Assembly (NCBI GenBank): GCA_023434855.1
Contig: JAEYSJ010000121.1
Location: forward strand, 1 to 11,978
Direction: 5' to 3'
Length of the DNA: 11,978 nt
Source: Bacillota bacterium
GTDB lineage: Bacteria; Bacillota_C; Negativicutes; JAEYSJ01
Both the position numbers and the translations under genes were made by a program. Shown here piece after piece: positions 1-8,386 of the stretch (its first letter is position 1; every line of letters begins with the position of its first letter). The notes beneath the pieces are model-generated. The model had not been told where the DNA came from and did not search any database. It saw nothing but the letters and a program-made list of their open reading frames with translations.

Positions 1-1
1 T

Positions 2-142
2 GAAGCAGTCAATTTAAATAAATCATTGATTAACAATAGAACGGATTTTTCATTTGAAGTGCCAACTTATGAACAGATGGTTATTGAAATGAGAGACTGG
101 ATATACAGCCATAGAGAACTATATCCACATTATTTTAAATAA
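2..142 (+). CDS. C-terminal fragment, probable sugar-nucleotide SDR reductase (FnlB/RmlD-like)
   Basis: Only the last 46 codons are present. The open frame begins at base 2, runs in from the left edge and stops with TAA at 140-142. The visible tail has a Val-Pro-Thr-Tyr-Glu segment, then a Met-Arg-Asp-Trp-Ile helix, and ends in His-Tyr-Phe-Lys. This resembles, from memory, the C-termini of extended short-chain dehydrogenase proteins in polysaccharide clusters, but no catalytic or nucleotide-binding motif is inside the window. It ends 20 bases before the FnlC-like gene and is surely in the same transcript. In UDP-N-acetyl-L-fucosamine pathways a 4,6-dehydratase (FnlA/CapE) and a reductase/epimerase (FnlB/CapF) usually precede FnlC, so an FnlB-like reductase is the best contextual guess. 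That it is a real coding tail is quite certain; the function is a weak inference. Confidence 0.55.
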   Translation, partial: EAVNLNKSLINNRTDFSFEVPTYEQMVIEMRDWIYSHRELYPHYFK

Positions 143-162
143 AGCTAGAAGAGGAAGAAAAA

Positions 163-1290
163 ATGTGTAAGATGAAGATTATGACAATTGTTGGTACACG
201 CCCGGAGATTATCAAATTATCAGAAGTAATCAAGAAGTGTGATACATATTTTGACCATTTACTAGTGCATACAGGACAGAACTACGATTATACATTGAAT
301 GAAGTTTTTTTCGAGGAATTGAAACTTAGAGAACCAGATTTTTACCTTGGCGTAGTCGGCGACAATTTAGGTCAAACTATGGGGAATGTTATTGCTAAAT
401 CTTACGAACTCATGGCTGAGTGCAAGCCTAATGCATTATTGATGCTTGGAGACACCAATTCGTGCCTAAGTGCTATAGCTGCTAAGAGACTCAAGATCCC
501 AATTTTTCACATGGAAGCCGGTAATCGATGTTTTGACGAAAATCTCCCGGAAGAAATTAATCGCAAGATAGTGGATCATATTAGTGATATTAATCTCTGC
601 TATACTGAACATGCAAGGCGATATCTTAACGCAGAAGGTATAGCAAAAGAACGTACATATGTTATTGGCTCACCTATGTCTGAGGTCCTAACTAACAATA
701 TAGATAAGATACGAAAGAGTAATGTGTTGGATATGCTAGGACTTGAAAAAGGAAAATACATTCTTCTTTCGGCACATCGAGAAGAGAATATAGACAATGA
801 GGCTAATTTCTTTGCCTTAATGAATGCGGTAAATGCAATGGCAAAAATTTATGATATACCAGTTATATACAGTACCCATCCAAGAAGTGCCAAATCTATT
901 GCTCAGAGAGATTTTAAATTCCATTCAAATGTGCGTAGCTTAAAACCCTTTGGCTTTTTCGATTATAATTGTCTCCAACAAAATTCATTTTGCGTTGTAT
1001 CTGATAGTGGTACTTTACCCGAAGAAGCATCTTACTTTAAATTCCCTGCAATATCGGTGAGAACAAGTACAGAACGTCCTGAAGCCCTTGATAAAGGAAA
1101 CTTCATCGTTGGTGGTATTACTACAGAGGAAGTTTTGCAGGCTGTAGATATGGCAGTGGCAATGGAGCGCAATGATGATGTTGGGACTGATGTGCCAGAC
1201 TATGTTGATGAAAATGTTAGTCTAAAGGTTATCAAGATAATACAAAGTTATACTGGAATTGTAAATCGGATGGTTTGGAGGAAGTTCTAA
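163..1290 (+). CDS. fnlC: UDP-N-acetylglucosamine 2-epimerase family, FnlC/CapG/WbjD type
   Basis: This 375-residue protein has the full-length fold of non-hydrolysing UDP-GlcNAc 2-epimerases: GTRPE at 11-15, HTGQNYD at 36-42, GDTNS at 96-100, a HMEAGNR stretch from 116, PEEINRKIVDH at 129-139, SAHREEN at 203-209, THPR from 238 and DSGTLPEE from 281. The EAGNRCFD and SAHREEN forms (rather than the EAGLRTGD and GHRREN of WecB) and the Val-x-Arg-x-Lys-Phe-like C-terminus match the FnlC/Cap5G/WbjD branch. That branch epimerises UDP-2-acetamido-2,6-dideoxy-L-talose at C2 to UDP-N-acetyl-L-fucosamine in the cytoplasm. ATG 163 is preceded by GAGGAAG at 151-157, spaced 5 bases; the ATG at 172 is the only close alternative and fits the site less well. 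Sampled lines are 32-37% GC, lower than the genes to the right. The family is very sure, the FnlC subtype fairly sure. Confidence 0.9.
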   Translation: MCKMKIMTIVGTRPEIIKLSEVIKKCDTYFDHLLVHTGQNYDYTLNEVFFEELKLREPDFYLGVVGDNLGQTMGNVIAKSYELMAECKPNALLMLGDTNSCLSAIAAKRLKIPIFHMEAGNRCFDENLPEEINRKIVDHISDINLCYTEHARRYLNAEGIAKERTYVIGSPMSEVLTNNIDKIRKSNVLDMLGLEKGKYILLSAHREENIDNEANFFALMNAVNAMAKIYDIPVIYSTHPRSAKSIAQRDFKFHSNVRSLKPFGFFDYNCLQQNSFCVVSDSGTLPEEASYFKFPAISVRTSTERPEALDKGNFIVGGITTEEVLQAVDMAVAMERNDDVGTDVPDYVDENVSLKVIKIIQSYTGIVNRMVWRKF

Positions 1291-1367
1291 CAAGAACAAA
1301 TTTATTGTATGAATAAAATTAATTGGCGGTTTTTATTCTACTCATTATTTAAGATAAAGAGGTAAAA

Positions 1368-2684
1368 ATGTACAAAATAGCAGTAGCAGGTACTGGTTAT
1401 GTCGGCTTGGTAGCAGGAGTCTGCTTTGCAGAAGTAGGCCATCATGTTACTTGTGTAGATATCGATGAAAATAAAGTCACTATGATGAAACAAGGCATCT
1501 CCCCGATTTATGAAGCTGATCTCGAAGTGTTAATGCAAAAGAACTATGCTGCAGGCAGACTGACTTATACAACCGATTATAAAGCAGCGTATAAAGACAT
1601 AGATGCCATCTTTATTGGTGTAGGAACTCCAGAGCAGCCGGATGGTTCTGCTAATCTCTCCTATATTGCAACAGTAGCCAGGCAGATAGCAGAGACTGTA
1701 GAAAAGGATTGTCTTTTGGTAGTGAAATCGACAGTTCCTGTTGGCACAAACGATAAGGTTGAGCAGTTTATTAAAGACTTTTTAGTTAATAACGTGAAGG
1801 TGGAAGTCGCATCTAATCCAGAGTTTCTGGCTCAGGGAACTGCGGTATATGATACATTGCAGGCTGCTCGAATTATTATTGGTACTGAAAGTAAATGGGC
1901 AGAAGAACTGCTTATGAAGATATATGAGCCATTTAATTTGCCAATAGTTTCAGTAAATAGAAGATCAGCAGAAATGATTAAGTATGCATCTAATGACTTT
2001 CTCGCTCTCAAGATCTCCTATATGAATGACATTGCTAACCTTTGCGAGCTGGTCGGGGCAAATATTCAGGATGTTGCCAAAGGAATGAGCTTTGACGAGC
2101 GGATTGGTAGTAAGTTCTTAAATGCCGGTATTGGCTATGGCGGTTCATGCTTTCCTAAAGATACGAAAGCACTGGAATACCTGGCAGCCCAAAATGGATA
2201 TGAACTGAAAACAGTAAAGGCCGCTATCGATGTAAATACTGCTCAAAAGACGATGCTGTACAAAAAAGCCTGCAAACGGTTAATTACTTTCAGTGGCTTA
2301 AAGGTGGCAATTCTCGGACTCACTTTTAAGCCAGGGACAGATGACTTACGGGAAGCTCCGTCACTTGCCAATATTCCTTTACTATTAGAGCAAGGTGCAG
2401 ATATCTATGCTTATGATCCGGTAGGGGGAGAGAGCTTTAAAAAGTTATATCCTGAGGGGGAAAACCTGCGAGGCAGCATACAGTATTGCAATAGTGTTGA
2501 GAACGCTTTGGAACAAGCAAATGTTTGCTTTATTTTTACGGAATGGAATGTTATCAAGAGCATAAAGCCTGAGCGTTATAAGCAGCTAATGCGGACATCG
2601 CTAGTTTATGATGGAAGAAATATTTATGATGTTGAAGAGATGAAAGCTACCGGAGTGGAGTATTACTCCGTTGGCAGGAATTAA
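1368..2684 (+). CDS. ugd: UDP-glucose 6-dehydrogenase
   Basis: The protein (438 residues, the normal length for bacterial Ugd/TuaD) oxidises UDP-glucose to UDP-glucuronate with two NAD+. An N-terminal Rossmann motif, GTGYVGLV, lies at about 8-15. The VKSTVPVGT and NPEFLAQGTA segments and the central helix SNDFLALKISYMND are all present. The active-site motif GYGGSCFPKDT places the catalytic cysteine at residue 261, and the C-terminal domain has the LGLTFKPGTDDLRE element. ATG 1368 has AAAGAGG at 1356-1362 with a 5-base spacer. The 77-base gap from the FnlC-like gene holds only a weak A/T hairpin, so read-through is likely. The next gene would use its product as substrate. WecC-type UDP-ManNAc dehydrogenase is a relative, but the sequence and the galU/epimerase neighbourhood favour Ugd. 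Confidence 0.95.
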   Translation: MYKIAVAGTGYVGLVAGVCFAEVGHHVTCVDIDENKVTMMKQGISPIYEADLEVLMQKNYAAGRLTYTTDYKAAYKDIDAIFIGVGTPEQPDGSANLSYIATVARQIAETVEKDCLLVVKSTVPVGTNDKVEQFIKDFLVNNVKVEVASNPEFLAQGTAVYDTLQAARIIIGTESKWAEELLMKIYEPFNLPIVSVNRRSAEMIKYASNDFLALKISYMNDIANLCELVGANIQDVAKGMSFDERIGSKFLNAGIGYGGSCFPKDTKALEYLAAQNGYELKTVKAAIDVNTAQKTMLYKKACKRLITFSGLKVAILGLTFKPGTDDLREAPSLANIPLLLEQGADIYAYDPVGGESFKKLYPEGENLRGSIQYCNSVENALEQANVCFIFTEWNVIKSIKPERYKQLMRTSLVYDGRNIYDVEEMKATGVEYYSVGRN

Positions 2685-2716
2685 AGTAAAATGGATTCCG
2701 GTATGAGGAGAAAGAT

Positions 2717-3754
2717 ATGCAAGCAGTCTATCCGACACTCGATACAGAAAAAACATACTTGATTACTGGTGCTGCAGGATTTATCGGCTATTTCTTATCT
2801 AAGAAACTGCTTGAACAAGGCTGCAGTGTAGTTGGTATTGATAATGTTAATAGTTATTACGATGTGAATTTAAAATATGCCCGTCTGGATCTGCTCAATC
2901 CGTTTGAAAAATTTACTTTTATCAAAGGTGATATAGCAGACAAAGCAATGTTAAATGTGGTTTTTGAAAAGTACAATCCTAATATTGTAGTTAATCTTGC
3001 TGCTCAAGCTGGAGTACGTTATTCTATTGACAATCCCGATATCTACATCCAAAGCAATGTAATAGGTTTTTTTAATATTCTAGAAGCTTGCCGCTACCAT
3101 CCGGTGGATCATCTTATTTATGCATCGTCTAGTTCCGTTTATGGCGCAAATACGAAAGTGCCATTTGCTGAGTCTGATTTTGTGGATAATCCCGTTTCGC
3201 TTTATGCGGCTACGAAAAAATCAAATGAATTGATGGCGTACACCTATAGCCACCTTTATAACATTCCGGCTACAGGCTTGCGGTTTTTCACGGTCTACGG
3301 TCCAATGGGCAGACCTGATATGGCCTATTTTGGGTTTACACAAAAATATTTTTCTGGTGAGCCTATTAAAATATTTAATAGCGGTGATTTTGCAAATGAC
3401 CTCTATCGGGATTTCACCTATATTGATGATATCGTTAGCGGGATTGAGCGGCTTATTGGCAAAGCTCCGGCCGGAGGAGGGAAAGTTCCTCATCAGGTTT
3501 TTAATATAGGCAACAATAAACCTGAGAAACTGATGGTATTTATTGAAACTTTGGAAAAATGCTTAAGCCAGACTATTGGTAGAACCGTAATCTTTGAAAA
3601 GATTTTTGAACCTATTAAACCGGGTGATGTACCTGCCACATTTGCTTCAACCGATTTATTACAGCAGGCAGTTGGGTTTAAACCAGAGACTAAGATTGAA
3701 GACGGATTGCAGCAATTTGCGAATTGGTATTGCGAATATTATCAAGCAGACTAA
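2717..3754 (+). CDS. NAD-dependent epimerase, probable UDP-glucuronate 4-epimerase
   Basis: This 345-residue protein is an extended short-chain dehydrogenase/reductase. It shows the NAD-binding GxxGxxG as TGAAGFIG at 17-24, an acidic Asp at 42 in GIDNVNSYYD, NLAAQAGVRYS from about 93, the SSSSVYG strand ending near 143, and the catalytic YxxxK pair Tyr163/Lys167. The RFFTVYGPMGRPDMAYF segment and the RDFTYIDDIV motif are typical of the UDP-glucuronate 4-epimerase (LpsL/Cap1J) branch, which makes UDP-galacturonate. GAGGAG at 2705-2710, 6 bases before ATG 2717, supports the start; only 32 bases separate it from ugd, whose product would be its substrate. UDP-GlcNAc or UDP-glucose 4-epimerase activity is the main alternative, since branch assignment by eye is less certain than the fold. 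Confidence 0.88.
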   Translation: MQAVYPTLDTEKTYLITGAAGFIGYFLSKKLLEQGCSVVGIDNVNSYYDVNLKYARLDLLNPFEKFTFIKGDIADKAMLNVVFEKYNPNIVVNLAAQAGVRYSIDNPDIYIQSNVIGFFNILEACRYHPVDHLIYASSSSVYGANTKVPFAESDFVDNPVSLYAATKKSNELMAYTYSHLYNIPATGLRFFTVYGPMGRPDMAYFGFTQKYFSGEPIKIFNSGDFANDLYRDFTYIDDIVSGIERLIGKAPAGGGKVPHQVFNIGNNKPEKLMVFIETLEKCLSQTIGRTVIFEKIFEPIKPGDVPATFASTDLLQQAVGFKPETKIEDGLQQFANWYCEYYQAD

Positions 3755-3867
3755 TAATATGAAAATTAAGAAATTGGTACAGTAGATTACCCCGATTTTA
3801 CGATAACTATCAGAAACTTGCCAGGGGAAAGTTTCTGATATGAATAGGAAGTTAAGGCAGGTGCACT
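3755..3867 (+). promoter_or_regulatory. Leader of galU with perfect 12-bp hairpin lacking a T-tract
   Basis: Between the epimerase stop and galU there are 113 non-coding bases. They contain a perfect inverted repeat: TATCAGAAACTT at 3808-3819, a 9-base loop GCCAGGGGA, and AAGTTTCTGATA at 3829-3840. No run of T follows on either strand, so it is not a standard intrinsic terminator. It could be an RNA processing or stabilising hairpin, a protein-binding palindrome, or part of an attenuator. The galU ribosome site (AAGGCAGGTG, about 3854-3863) lies 14 bases downstream of the stem and outside it. I see no convincing promoter in the gap. The inverted repeat is certain, the role unknown. Confidence 0.5.
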
Positions 3868-4785
3868 ATGATCCAAAAGAAGATTCGCAAGGCGGTTATT
3901 CCTGCTGCCGGATTGGGGACACGCTTTCTCCCGGCAACCAAAGCCCAGCCTAAGGAAATGCTTCCAATAGTCGATAAACCGGCTATTCAATATATTGTAG
4001 AAGAAGCTGTTATGTCCGGAATTGAAGAAATATTGATTATAACTGGTCGCAATAAAAAGTCGATTGAAGATCATTTTGATTGTGCTTTTGAGCTTGAACA
4101 TACGCTAAAAAAACAAGGGAAATACGATTTGCTTGGGTTGGTACAGGAGATCTCCAATGTTACAATTCATTATGTCCGGCAAAAAGAAGCAAAGGGACTC
4201 GGGCATGCTGTATTATGTGCAAAACAGTTTATAGGCAATGAGCCCTTTGCCGTACTACTAGGGGATGATATTATCGATGCTCAGGTACCTTGCCTGAAGC
4301 AGATGATGGATGTATATGCCGATTGTCTTGGCACTATCTTAGGGGTCCAGGAGGTTCCTCTGAATAAGGTATCGAGCTACGGTATTGTTAAACCATTACC
4401 GGTGAAAAATAATATTTGGAAAGCTGTTGATCTGGTAGAGAAGCCTTCGGTAGAAGAAGCGCCATCGCAATTGGCGATATTGGGACGATATATTATACAG
4501 CCGGAAGTTTTTGATTTACTCGAAGATACTGCTCCAGGCCGAGGCGGTGAAATTCAATTAACGGATGCTCTGAGGCGACTTGCCGCTAGCAAACCGGTGT
4601 ATGCCTATAACTTTTGGGGGCGCAGGTATGATGTAGGTGATAAGCAAGGCTATCTGGAGGCAACTGTTGAGTTTGCACTTAAACGTCCTGAACTGCGTGA
4701 AGAATTTTTGAAATATCTGGTAAATAATATTGGTCCGTTAATTATGAGCAATCAAGAAGCTGCTGCCGGCAGAGTAAGAAAATAA
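3868..4785 (+). CDS. galU: UTP-glucose-1-phosphate uridylyltransferase
   Basis: This 305-residue cytoplasmic enzyme makes UDP-glucose from glucose-1-phosphate and UTP. It has the nucleotidyltransferase signature AGLGTRFLPATKAQPKEML at 14-32 (GlxGTR plus the family PKEML), then a KPAIQYIVEEAV helix, the GDDII metal-site strand, a VEKP motif, the GRGGEIQLTDA loop and the C-terminal RYDVGDKQGYLEATVEFAL block. All are textbook for bacterial GalU/GtaB, and the length is usual. ATG 3868 follows AGGTG at 3859-3863. Its product feeds ugd and the epimerase just upstream, so a polysaccharide-specific role is likely; it may also be the cell's only copy. The gene ends the cluster: a strong terminator begins 2 bases after the stop codon. 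Confidence 0.96.
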   Translation: MIQKKIRKAVIPAAGLGTRFLPATKAQPKEMLPIVDKPAIQYIVEEAVMSGIEEILIITGRNKKSIEDHFDCAFELEHTLKKQGKYDLLGLVQEISNVTIHYVRQKEAKGLGHAVLCAKQFIGNEPFAVLLGDDIIDAQVPCLKQMMDVYADCLGTILGVQEVPLNKVSSYGIVKPLPVKNNIWKAVDLVEKPSVEEAPSQLAILGRYIIQPEVFDLLEDTAPGRGGEIQLTDALRRLAASKPVYAYNFWGRRYDVGDKQGYLEATVEFALKRPELREEFLKYLVNNIGPLIMSNQEAAAGRVRK

Positions 4786-4787
4786 CC

Positions 4788-4821
4788 AAAATCCTCATCT
4801 TGAAACAGATGAGGATTTTTT
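4788..4821 (+). terminator. Rho-independent terminator after galU
   Basis: An 11-bp stem AATCCTCATCT/AGATGAGGATT encloses the loop TGAAAC (4801-4806), and six T residues follow at 4816-4821. Extra A residues before the stem pair with the T-run. It starts directly behind the galU stop codon and separates the UDP-sugar cluster from the GDP-mannose genes. Confidence 0.92.
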
Positions 4822-4847
4822 CGAAAAAGGGGTTCGGGCAAATCGTG

Positions 4848-4891
4848 TTGAAAATAAAATAAATTGATAGTATGAGATGATACGATATAGA
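4848..4891 (+). promoter_or_regulatory. Candidate sigma-A promoter(s) for the GDP-mannose operon
   Basis: Two overlapping candidates lie in the 117-base gap behind the galU terminator. TTGAAA (4848-4853) with TATGAG (4871-4876) has a 17-base spacer, and TTGATA (4864-4869) with TATAGA (4886-4891) has a 16-base spacer. Each has imperfect -35 and -10 boxes, but the position between a strong terminator and the next start codon requires a promoter somewhere here. The choice between them is undecided. Confidence 0.45.
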
Positions 4892-4938
4892 GTAGTTATC
4901 AAATCGGGTTAGTTAAAAATATTGAGGAGAAGTGTTGA

Positions 4939-6321
4939 ATGAAAATTGTTATATTAGCCGGCGGAGGTGGAACCCGCCTCTTTCCTTTATCACGGCAAGG
5001 ATACCCTAAGCAGTTTCTTAGGCTTGGCGATGAGAAATCCTTACTGGCGCAGACAGTGCAGCGTTTTTTACCGGTAGCTGACGCTAAAAATTTAATTATT
5101 GTAACGAATAAAGAATATCTTCATCATGTGCAGGCTGAGCTGAAAACGTGCGGAGCTGAAGGTGCGCATATTCTCCTGGAACCGGTTGCCAGGAATACTG
5201 CTCCGGCAATCGCCTTGGCAGCGCGGTATTGCATAGATCAGCTAGATTCCTCATCTGACGAAGTTATCTTAGTAACTCCTGCAGATCACATTATTCGACC
5301 AGTGGCTGATTTCTGCAAAACTGTAACTTTAGCAGCTGAAATGGCAAGCCAGGGCAAAATTGTTACTTTTGGAATTAAGCCAAATAAACCTGAGACTGGC
5401 TATGGATATATTCAGGCTGGAGAATCTTATGGTAATGGCTTTGTAGTAAACTCTTTTCGGGAAAAGCCGGATGATGAGACCGCTAGACAGTATGTAATGT
5501 CGGGAAACTATTACTGGAATTCCGGTATGTTTGGGTTGACGATTAGCTGCCTGCAAGCGGAGTTAACGGCTTTTGCTCCAGAAATTGCTGCGTTAGTTGC
5601 TAAGCCCTGGACAGAAGTGGTTGAAAAGTTTGGCGATATGCCGAGTATTTCTATTGACTATGCTGTAGCTGAAAAATCACAGAATGTAGTAATGCTTCCG
5701 CTAACGACGTATTGGAATGATATAGGATCCTGGGATGCAATCTATGATGTTTTGGATAAAGATGAGAATGGCAACGCACTCGAAGGCGATTGCTTATTGG
5801 TAAATTCAACCAATTCGTTGGTGCTTGGCCACAGTCGTTTGATTGCCGGTATTGGTCTTGAGGATCTTTTAGTGGTTGAGACTGATGATGTTATTCTGGT
5901 TGCTAAAAAGGGTGAATCCCAAAAAGTCAAAGACCTAGTAGCTGAACTTAAACTCAGAGGTCGCTCCGAAGCAGATGTGCCAACGACTGTTCACCGCCCT
6001 TGGGGCAGTTATACCGTACTAGGTGAAGGCCCAGGCTATAAAATGAAGAAGATTGTTGTTACGTCAGGTGAACGACTTAGCTTGCAGATGCATTACCATC
6101 GCAGTGAGCATTGGATTGTTACAGCTGGCTCTGCCAAAGTAACAATTGGTGAGCAAGTTCAAATGGTTCACGAGAATGAAAGTGTTTTTATCCCTATGTC
6201 TACAAAGCACCGTTTAGAAAATCCAGGCAGAATACCGTTGGAAATTATTGAAGTGCAGAATGGAAAGTATTTGGAAGAAGATGATATTGTCCGCTTTGAT
6301 GATATCTATGGGCGAGTATAG
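4939..6321 (+). CDS. manC: Mannose-1-phosphate guanylyltransferase / mannose-6-phosphate isomerase (bifunctional)
   Basis: A 460-residue two-domain enzyme of the AlgA/ManC/XanB type. The N-terminal GDP-mannose pyrophosphorylase domain (about 1-340) shows GGGGTRLFPLSR at 8-19, YPKQF at 22-26, NTAPAIALAA from 86, VTPADHI at 112-118, KPETGYGYI at 150-158, FREKPD at 173-178, YYWNSGMF at 191-198 and YWNDIGSWDA at 258-267. The C-terminal type II phosphomannose isomerase cupin has HRPWGSY at 352-358, the metal-site QMHYHRSEHW at 383-392, HRLENPG at 424-430 and an EVQNGKYLEEDDIVR tail. It would run fructose-6-P to mannose-6-P and mannose-1-P to GDP-mannose. Phe at 15 replaces the more usual Trp of GTRLWPLSR. 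GAGGAGA at 4924-4930 precedes ATG 4939, and an in-frame TGA just upstream fixes the limit. Confidence 0.95.
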   Translation: MKIVILAGGGGTRLFPLSRQGYPKQFLRLGDEKSLLAQTVQRFLPVADAKNLIIVTNKEYLHHVQAELKTCGAEGAHILLEPVARNTAPAIALAARYCIDQLDSSSDEVILVTPADHIIRPVADFCKTVTLAAEMASQGKIVTFGIKPNKPETGYGYIQAGESYGNGFVVNSFREKPDDETARQYVMSGNYYWNSGMFGLTISCLQAELTAFAPEIAALVAKPWTEVVEKFGDMPSISIDYAVAEKSQNVVMLPLTTYWNDIGSWDAIYDVLDKDENGNALEGDCLLVNSTNSLVLGHSRLIAGIGLEDLLVVETDDVILVAKKGESQKVKDLVAELKLRGRSEADVPTTVHRPWGSYTVLGEGPGYKMKKIVVTSGERLSLQMHYHRSEHWIVTAGSAKVTIGEQVQMVHENESVFIPMSTKHRLENPGRIPLEIIEVQNGKYLEEDDIVRFDDIYGRV

Positions 6322-6342
6322 TTGTAGTAGGGGGATGATATT

Positions 6343-7710
6343 GTGTCGATTTTCAAAAGAACGGCCTTTAAAGCCTATGATATTCGTGGCAAAGTGCCCG
6401 ATGAATTAAATGAAGAATTGACCTATCGTATTGGTCGCGCGTATGCCGAGATACTAGGAGCTAAGAAAGTTGTTGTTGGCAGAGATGTTCGTTTATCCAG
6501 CTCTTCTCTTGCCACAGCATTGATTCGTGGAATAACGGATGCAGGCTGTGATGTTGTGGATATCGGACTGTGTGGTACGGAACAAGTTTACTTTGCCACC
6601 TTTCATCTAAAAACAGATGGCGGTATTATGGTCACTGCCAGTCATAATCCCATGGACTATAACGGTCTGAAGCTGGTCAAAGCAGGCTCAAAGCCGATTA
6701 GCGGTGATACAGGTTTACGGGATATTGAGGAAATGGCGGTGACCGGTAACTTTTTGCAGCAGCTGCCGGAGCAAAAGGGCGATGTCATTCCCGCCAGTAT
6801 CCTGGATGAATATATTCAGCATTTGCTAGGATATGTGGATGTTTCGCAATTGAAACCGCTAAAGATCGTTGTTAATGCTGGTAATGGCTGCGCCGGTCCT
6901 GTGCTTGACGTATTGGAAAACCAGCTGCCTTTTGAACTGATTAAAGTGTACACTGAACCGGATGGAACTTTTCCTCACGGTATACCTAACCCGCTTTTGC
7001 CGGAGAATCGGGAAGCAACTGCAACTGTTGTTCGTGAGACAGGTGCTGATTTGGGGATTGCCTGGGATGGTGATTTTGACAGATGCTTCCTGTTTGATGA
7101 AAAGGGCAGTTTTGTTGAAGGCTACTATATTGTAGGCCTACTGGCTCAGGCTTTTTTAACCCGCCAGCCAGGCGCTAAGATTATCTATGATCCTCGTTTA
7201 ACCTGGAATACGGTTGAGCTTGTTGAGCAGTTCGGCGGTATTGCCGTTCAAAGTAAGACTGGTCACGCTTTTATTAAAGAGCGTATGCGTAAAGAGGATG
7301 CCGTTTACGGCGGTGAGATGTCCGCTCATCACTACTTCCGGGATTTTGCCTATTGCGACAGCGGCATGATTCCTTGGTTGCTAGTGACAGCTGTCATGAG
7401 TGCAGCTGGTAAGCCTTTGTCAGTACTTTTGAACGAGCGTATGGCTAAATTTCCGTGCAGTGGTGAAATAAATCGTACTGTAGCCGATGCGAAGTTGGTT
7501 CTTCAACAGGTCGAAGCGCATTTTGTAACTCCCTTATCCAGGGCTGATCGGACTGATGGATTAGGAGTAGAATACGATAACTGGCGCTTTAACCTTCGTA
7601 CCTCTAACACGGAACCCGTTATCCGGTTAAATGTAGAGTCAAGGGCCGATGCAGCGCTTATGCAAACTAAAACAGCGGAATTACTTGCTTTCATAGATCA
7701 AATAAGATAA
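6343..7710 (+). CDS. manB: Phosphomannomutase/phosphoglucomutase
   Basis: A 455-residue member of the alpha-D-phosphohexomutase superfamily, AlgC/ManB type. It has an AYDIRG motif at 10-15, the phosphoserine loop [11 protein letters not shown] with catalytic Ser100, the metal loop DGDFDR with Asp242, Asp244 and Asp246, the sugar-binding GEMSAHHYF loop and the C-terminal phosphate loop RTSNTEP. It converts mannose-6-P to mannose-1-P between the two reactions of the upstream bifunctional enzyme; AlgC-type proteins often also convert glucose-6-P to glucose-1-P, which would feed galU. The start is GTG 6343, supported by GGGGGA at 6330-6335 with a 7-base spacer; the ATG at 6335 is out of frame. 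Only 21 bases separate it from manC, so the two are one operon, ended by the next terminator. Confidence 0.94.
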   Translation: MSIFKRTAFKAYDIRGKVPDELNEELTYRIGRAYAEILGAKKVVVGRDVRLSSSSLATALIRGITDAGCDVVDIGLCGTEQVYFATFHLKTDGGIMVTASHNPMDYNGLKLVKAGSKPISGDTGLRDIEEMAVTGNFLQQLPEQKGDVIPASILDEYIQHLLGYVDVSQLKPLKIVVNAGNGCAGPVLDVLENQLPFELIKVYTEPDGTFPHGIPNPLLPENREATATVVRETGADLGIAWDGDFDRCFLFDEKGSFVEGYYIVGLLAQAFLTRQPGAKIIYDPRLTWNTVELVEQFGGIAVQSKTGHAFIKERMRKEDAVYGGEMSAHHYFRDFAYCDSGMIPWLLVTAVMSAAGKPLSVLLNERMAKFPCSGEINRTVADAKLVLQQVEAHFVTPLSRADRTDGLGVEYDNWRFNLRTSNTEPVIRLNVESRADAALMQTKTAELLAFIDQIR

Positions 7711-7711
7711 T

Positions 7712-7745
7712 AAAAATCCGGGCCCTGAGCCCGGATTTTTATTTT
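7712..7745. terminator. Bidirectional intrinsic terminator between convergent genes
   Basis: A perfect 12-bp stem AAAAATCCGGGC (7712-7723) / GCCCGGATTTTT (7729-7740) has a 5-base loop CCTGA. It has T-rich tails on the + strand (TTTTTATTTTT) and, because the stem starts with A residues, a T-run on the - strand too. It sits between the mutase stop (7710) and the stop of the - strand gene (7745) and can end transcription from both sides. Confidence 0.93.
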
Positions 7746-8341
7746 TATTTCTGCTTTAAAGCGTTCTTAACACGATAAGACGTCAAAATCAATCCCAGAT
7801 AAGCAATACACTCATCAAATTCCTCCATGACAGGTAGATGCAGTTGCTTTTCACCTATCCCGGCAATTACCAAGGCCAGAACGGCAATTACCAGTTCACT
7901 TGTCGGAAATCGCCGCTTTTTTAAAAGTTGGTAAGGAACTTTATACAAGCCGTATTTGATAGTTGCAAATAGCCAAACGAGTATGATAATTGCCAGTAGT
8001 GGGTTAACAATTGCGCCATAAGGAAGCTGGGCTAGTGAGAGAAAAGTGGGTCCTTCCGCGGGATCAAATCCACTAGGATAAAACACGCGTCCCCAGCTCA
8101 GTTCTCTGCCGATCATAAGCAGCCAGAGCGGCAATGCGCTGGCTAGAAAGAGAGTGGCTGATGAGTTATCGGTAGCTTTAGCATCCTGATACCATTTAAA
8201 GTTTAGAGCTAAGCCTACTAATAATATGACAACCTGCAGCCATTCGAGCAGGTTGTTCTCCCAACCCCATGATATTGGCAGATAAGGGCTGATAAAATAC
8301 GAGGCTAATACCCCTGCTAATAAAATCCATTTAAAAGGCAA
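7745..8341 (-). CDS. Polytopic membrane protein of unknown function, paralogue A
   Basis: I do not recognise a characterised family. The 198-residue protein has about five or six hydrophobic segments (roughly 4-20, 31-50, 61-78, 110-128, 149-164 and possibly 175-190). Polar motifs lie at their edges: WGWEN at 25-29, LEWLQ at 32-36, GRELSWGR at 78-85, AQLPYG at 104-109, RFPTSE at 144-149, and a final block with Leu-His at 167-168 and MEE..EC at 172-178. The ExxxxEW plus (E)xSWG pattern recalls a widespread uncharacterised bacterial membrane family with an EEISWGQRI-like motif; this is from memory. The start is TTG 8341, because AAAGGAGG (8349-8356 on this strand) lies 7 bases before it and no in-frame ATG is near. 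It follows paralogue B by 45 bases, probably in one transcript, and ends at the shared terminator. Confidence 0.85.
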   Translation of the reverse strand: MPFKWILLAGVLASYFISPYLPISWGWENNLLEWLQVVILLVGLALNFKWYQDAKATDNSSATLFLASALPLWLLMIGRELSWGRVFYPSGFDPAEGPTFLSLAQLPYGAIVNPLLAIIILVWLFATIKYGLYKVPYQLLKKRRFPTSELVIAVLALVIAGIGEKQLHLPVMEEFDECIAYLGLILTSYRVKNALKQK

Positions 8342-8386
8342 GTCGGGGCCTCCTTTCTATACAACAATTTGACTGGATAGTCGGCT

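Noticed and set aside
163..1290. Calling the first full gene wecB/mnaA (UDP-GlcNAc to UDP-ManNAc)
   Set aside because: The signature segments follow the FnlC/CapG branch rather than the WecB forms.
1311..1338. A/T-rich inverted repeat GAATAAAA/TTTTATTC between the FnlC-like gene and ugd
   Set aside because: Eight pairs, nearly all A/T, with a 12-base loop and no proper T-run after it; too weak to call a terminator.
3774..3804. TTGGTA and TACGAT as a promoter for galU
   Set aside because: Both boxes match only 4 of 6 and the spacer is 19 bases; not convincing.
3787..4101. Antisense open frame covering the start of galU
   Set aside because: It overlaps a certain gene, has no recognisable domain and is a by-product of the galU codon pattern and the leader hairpin.
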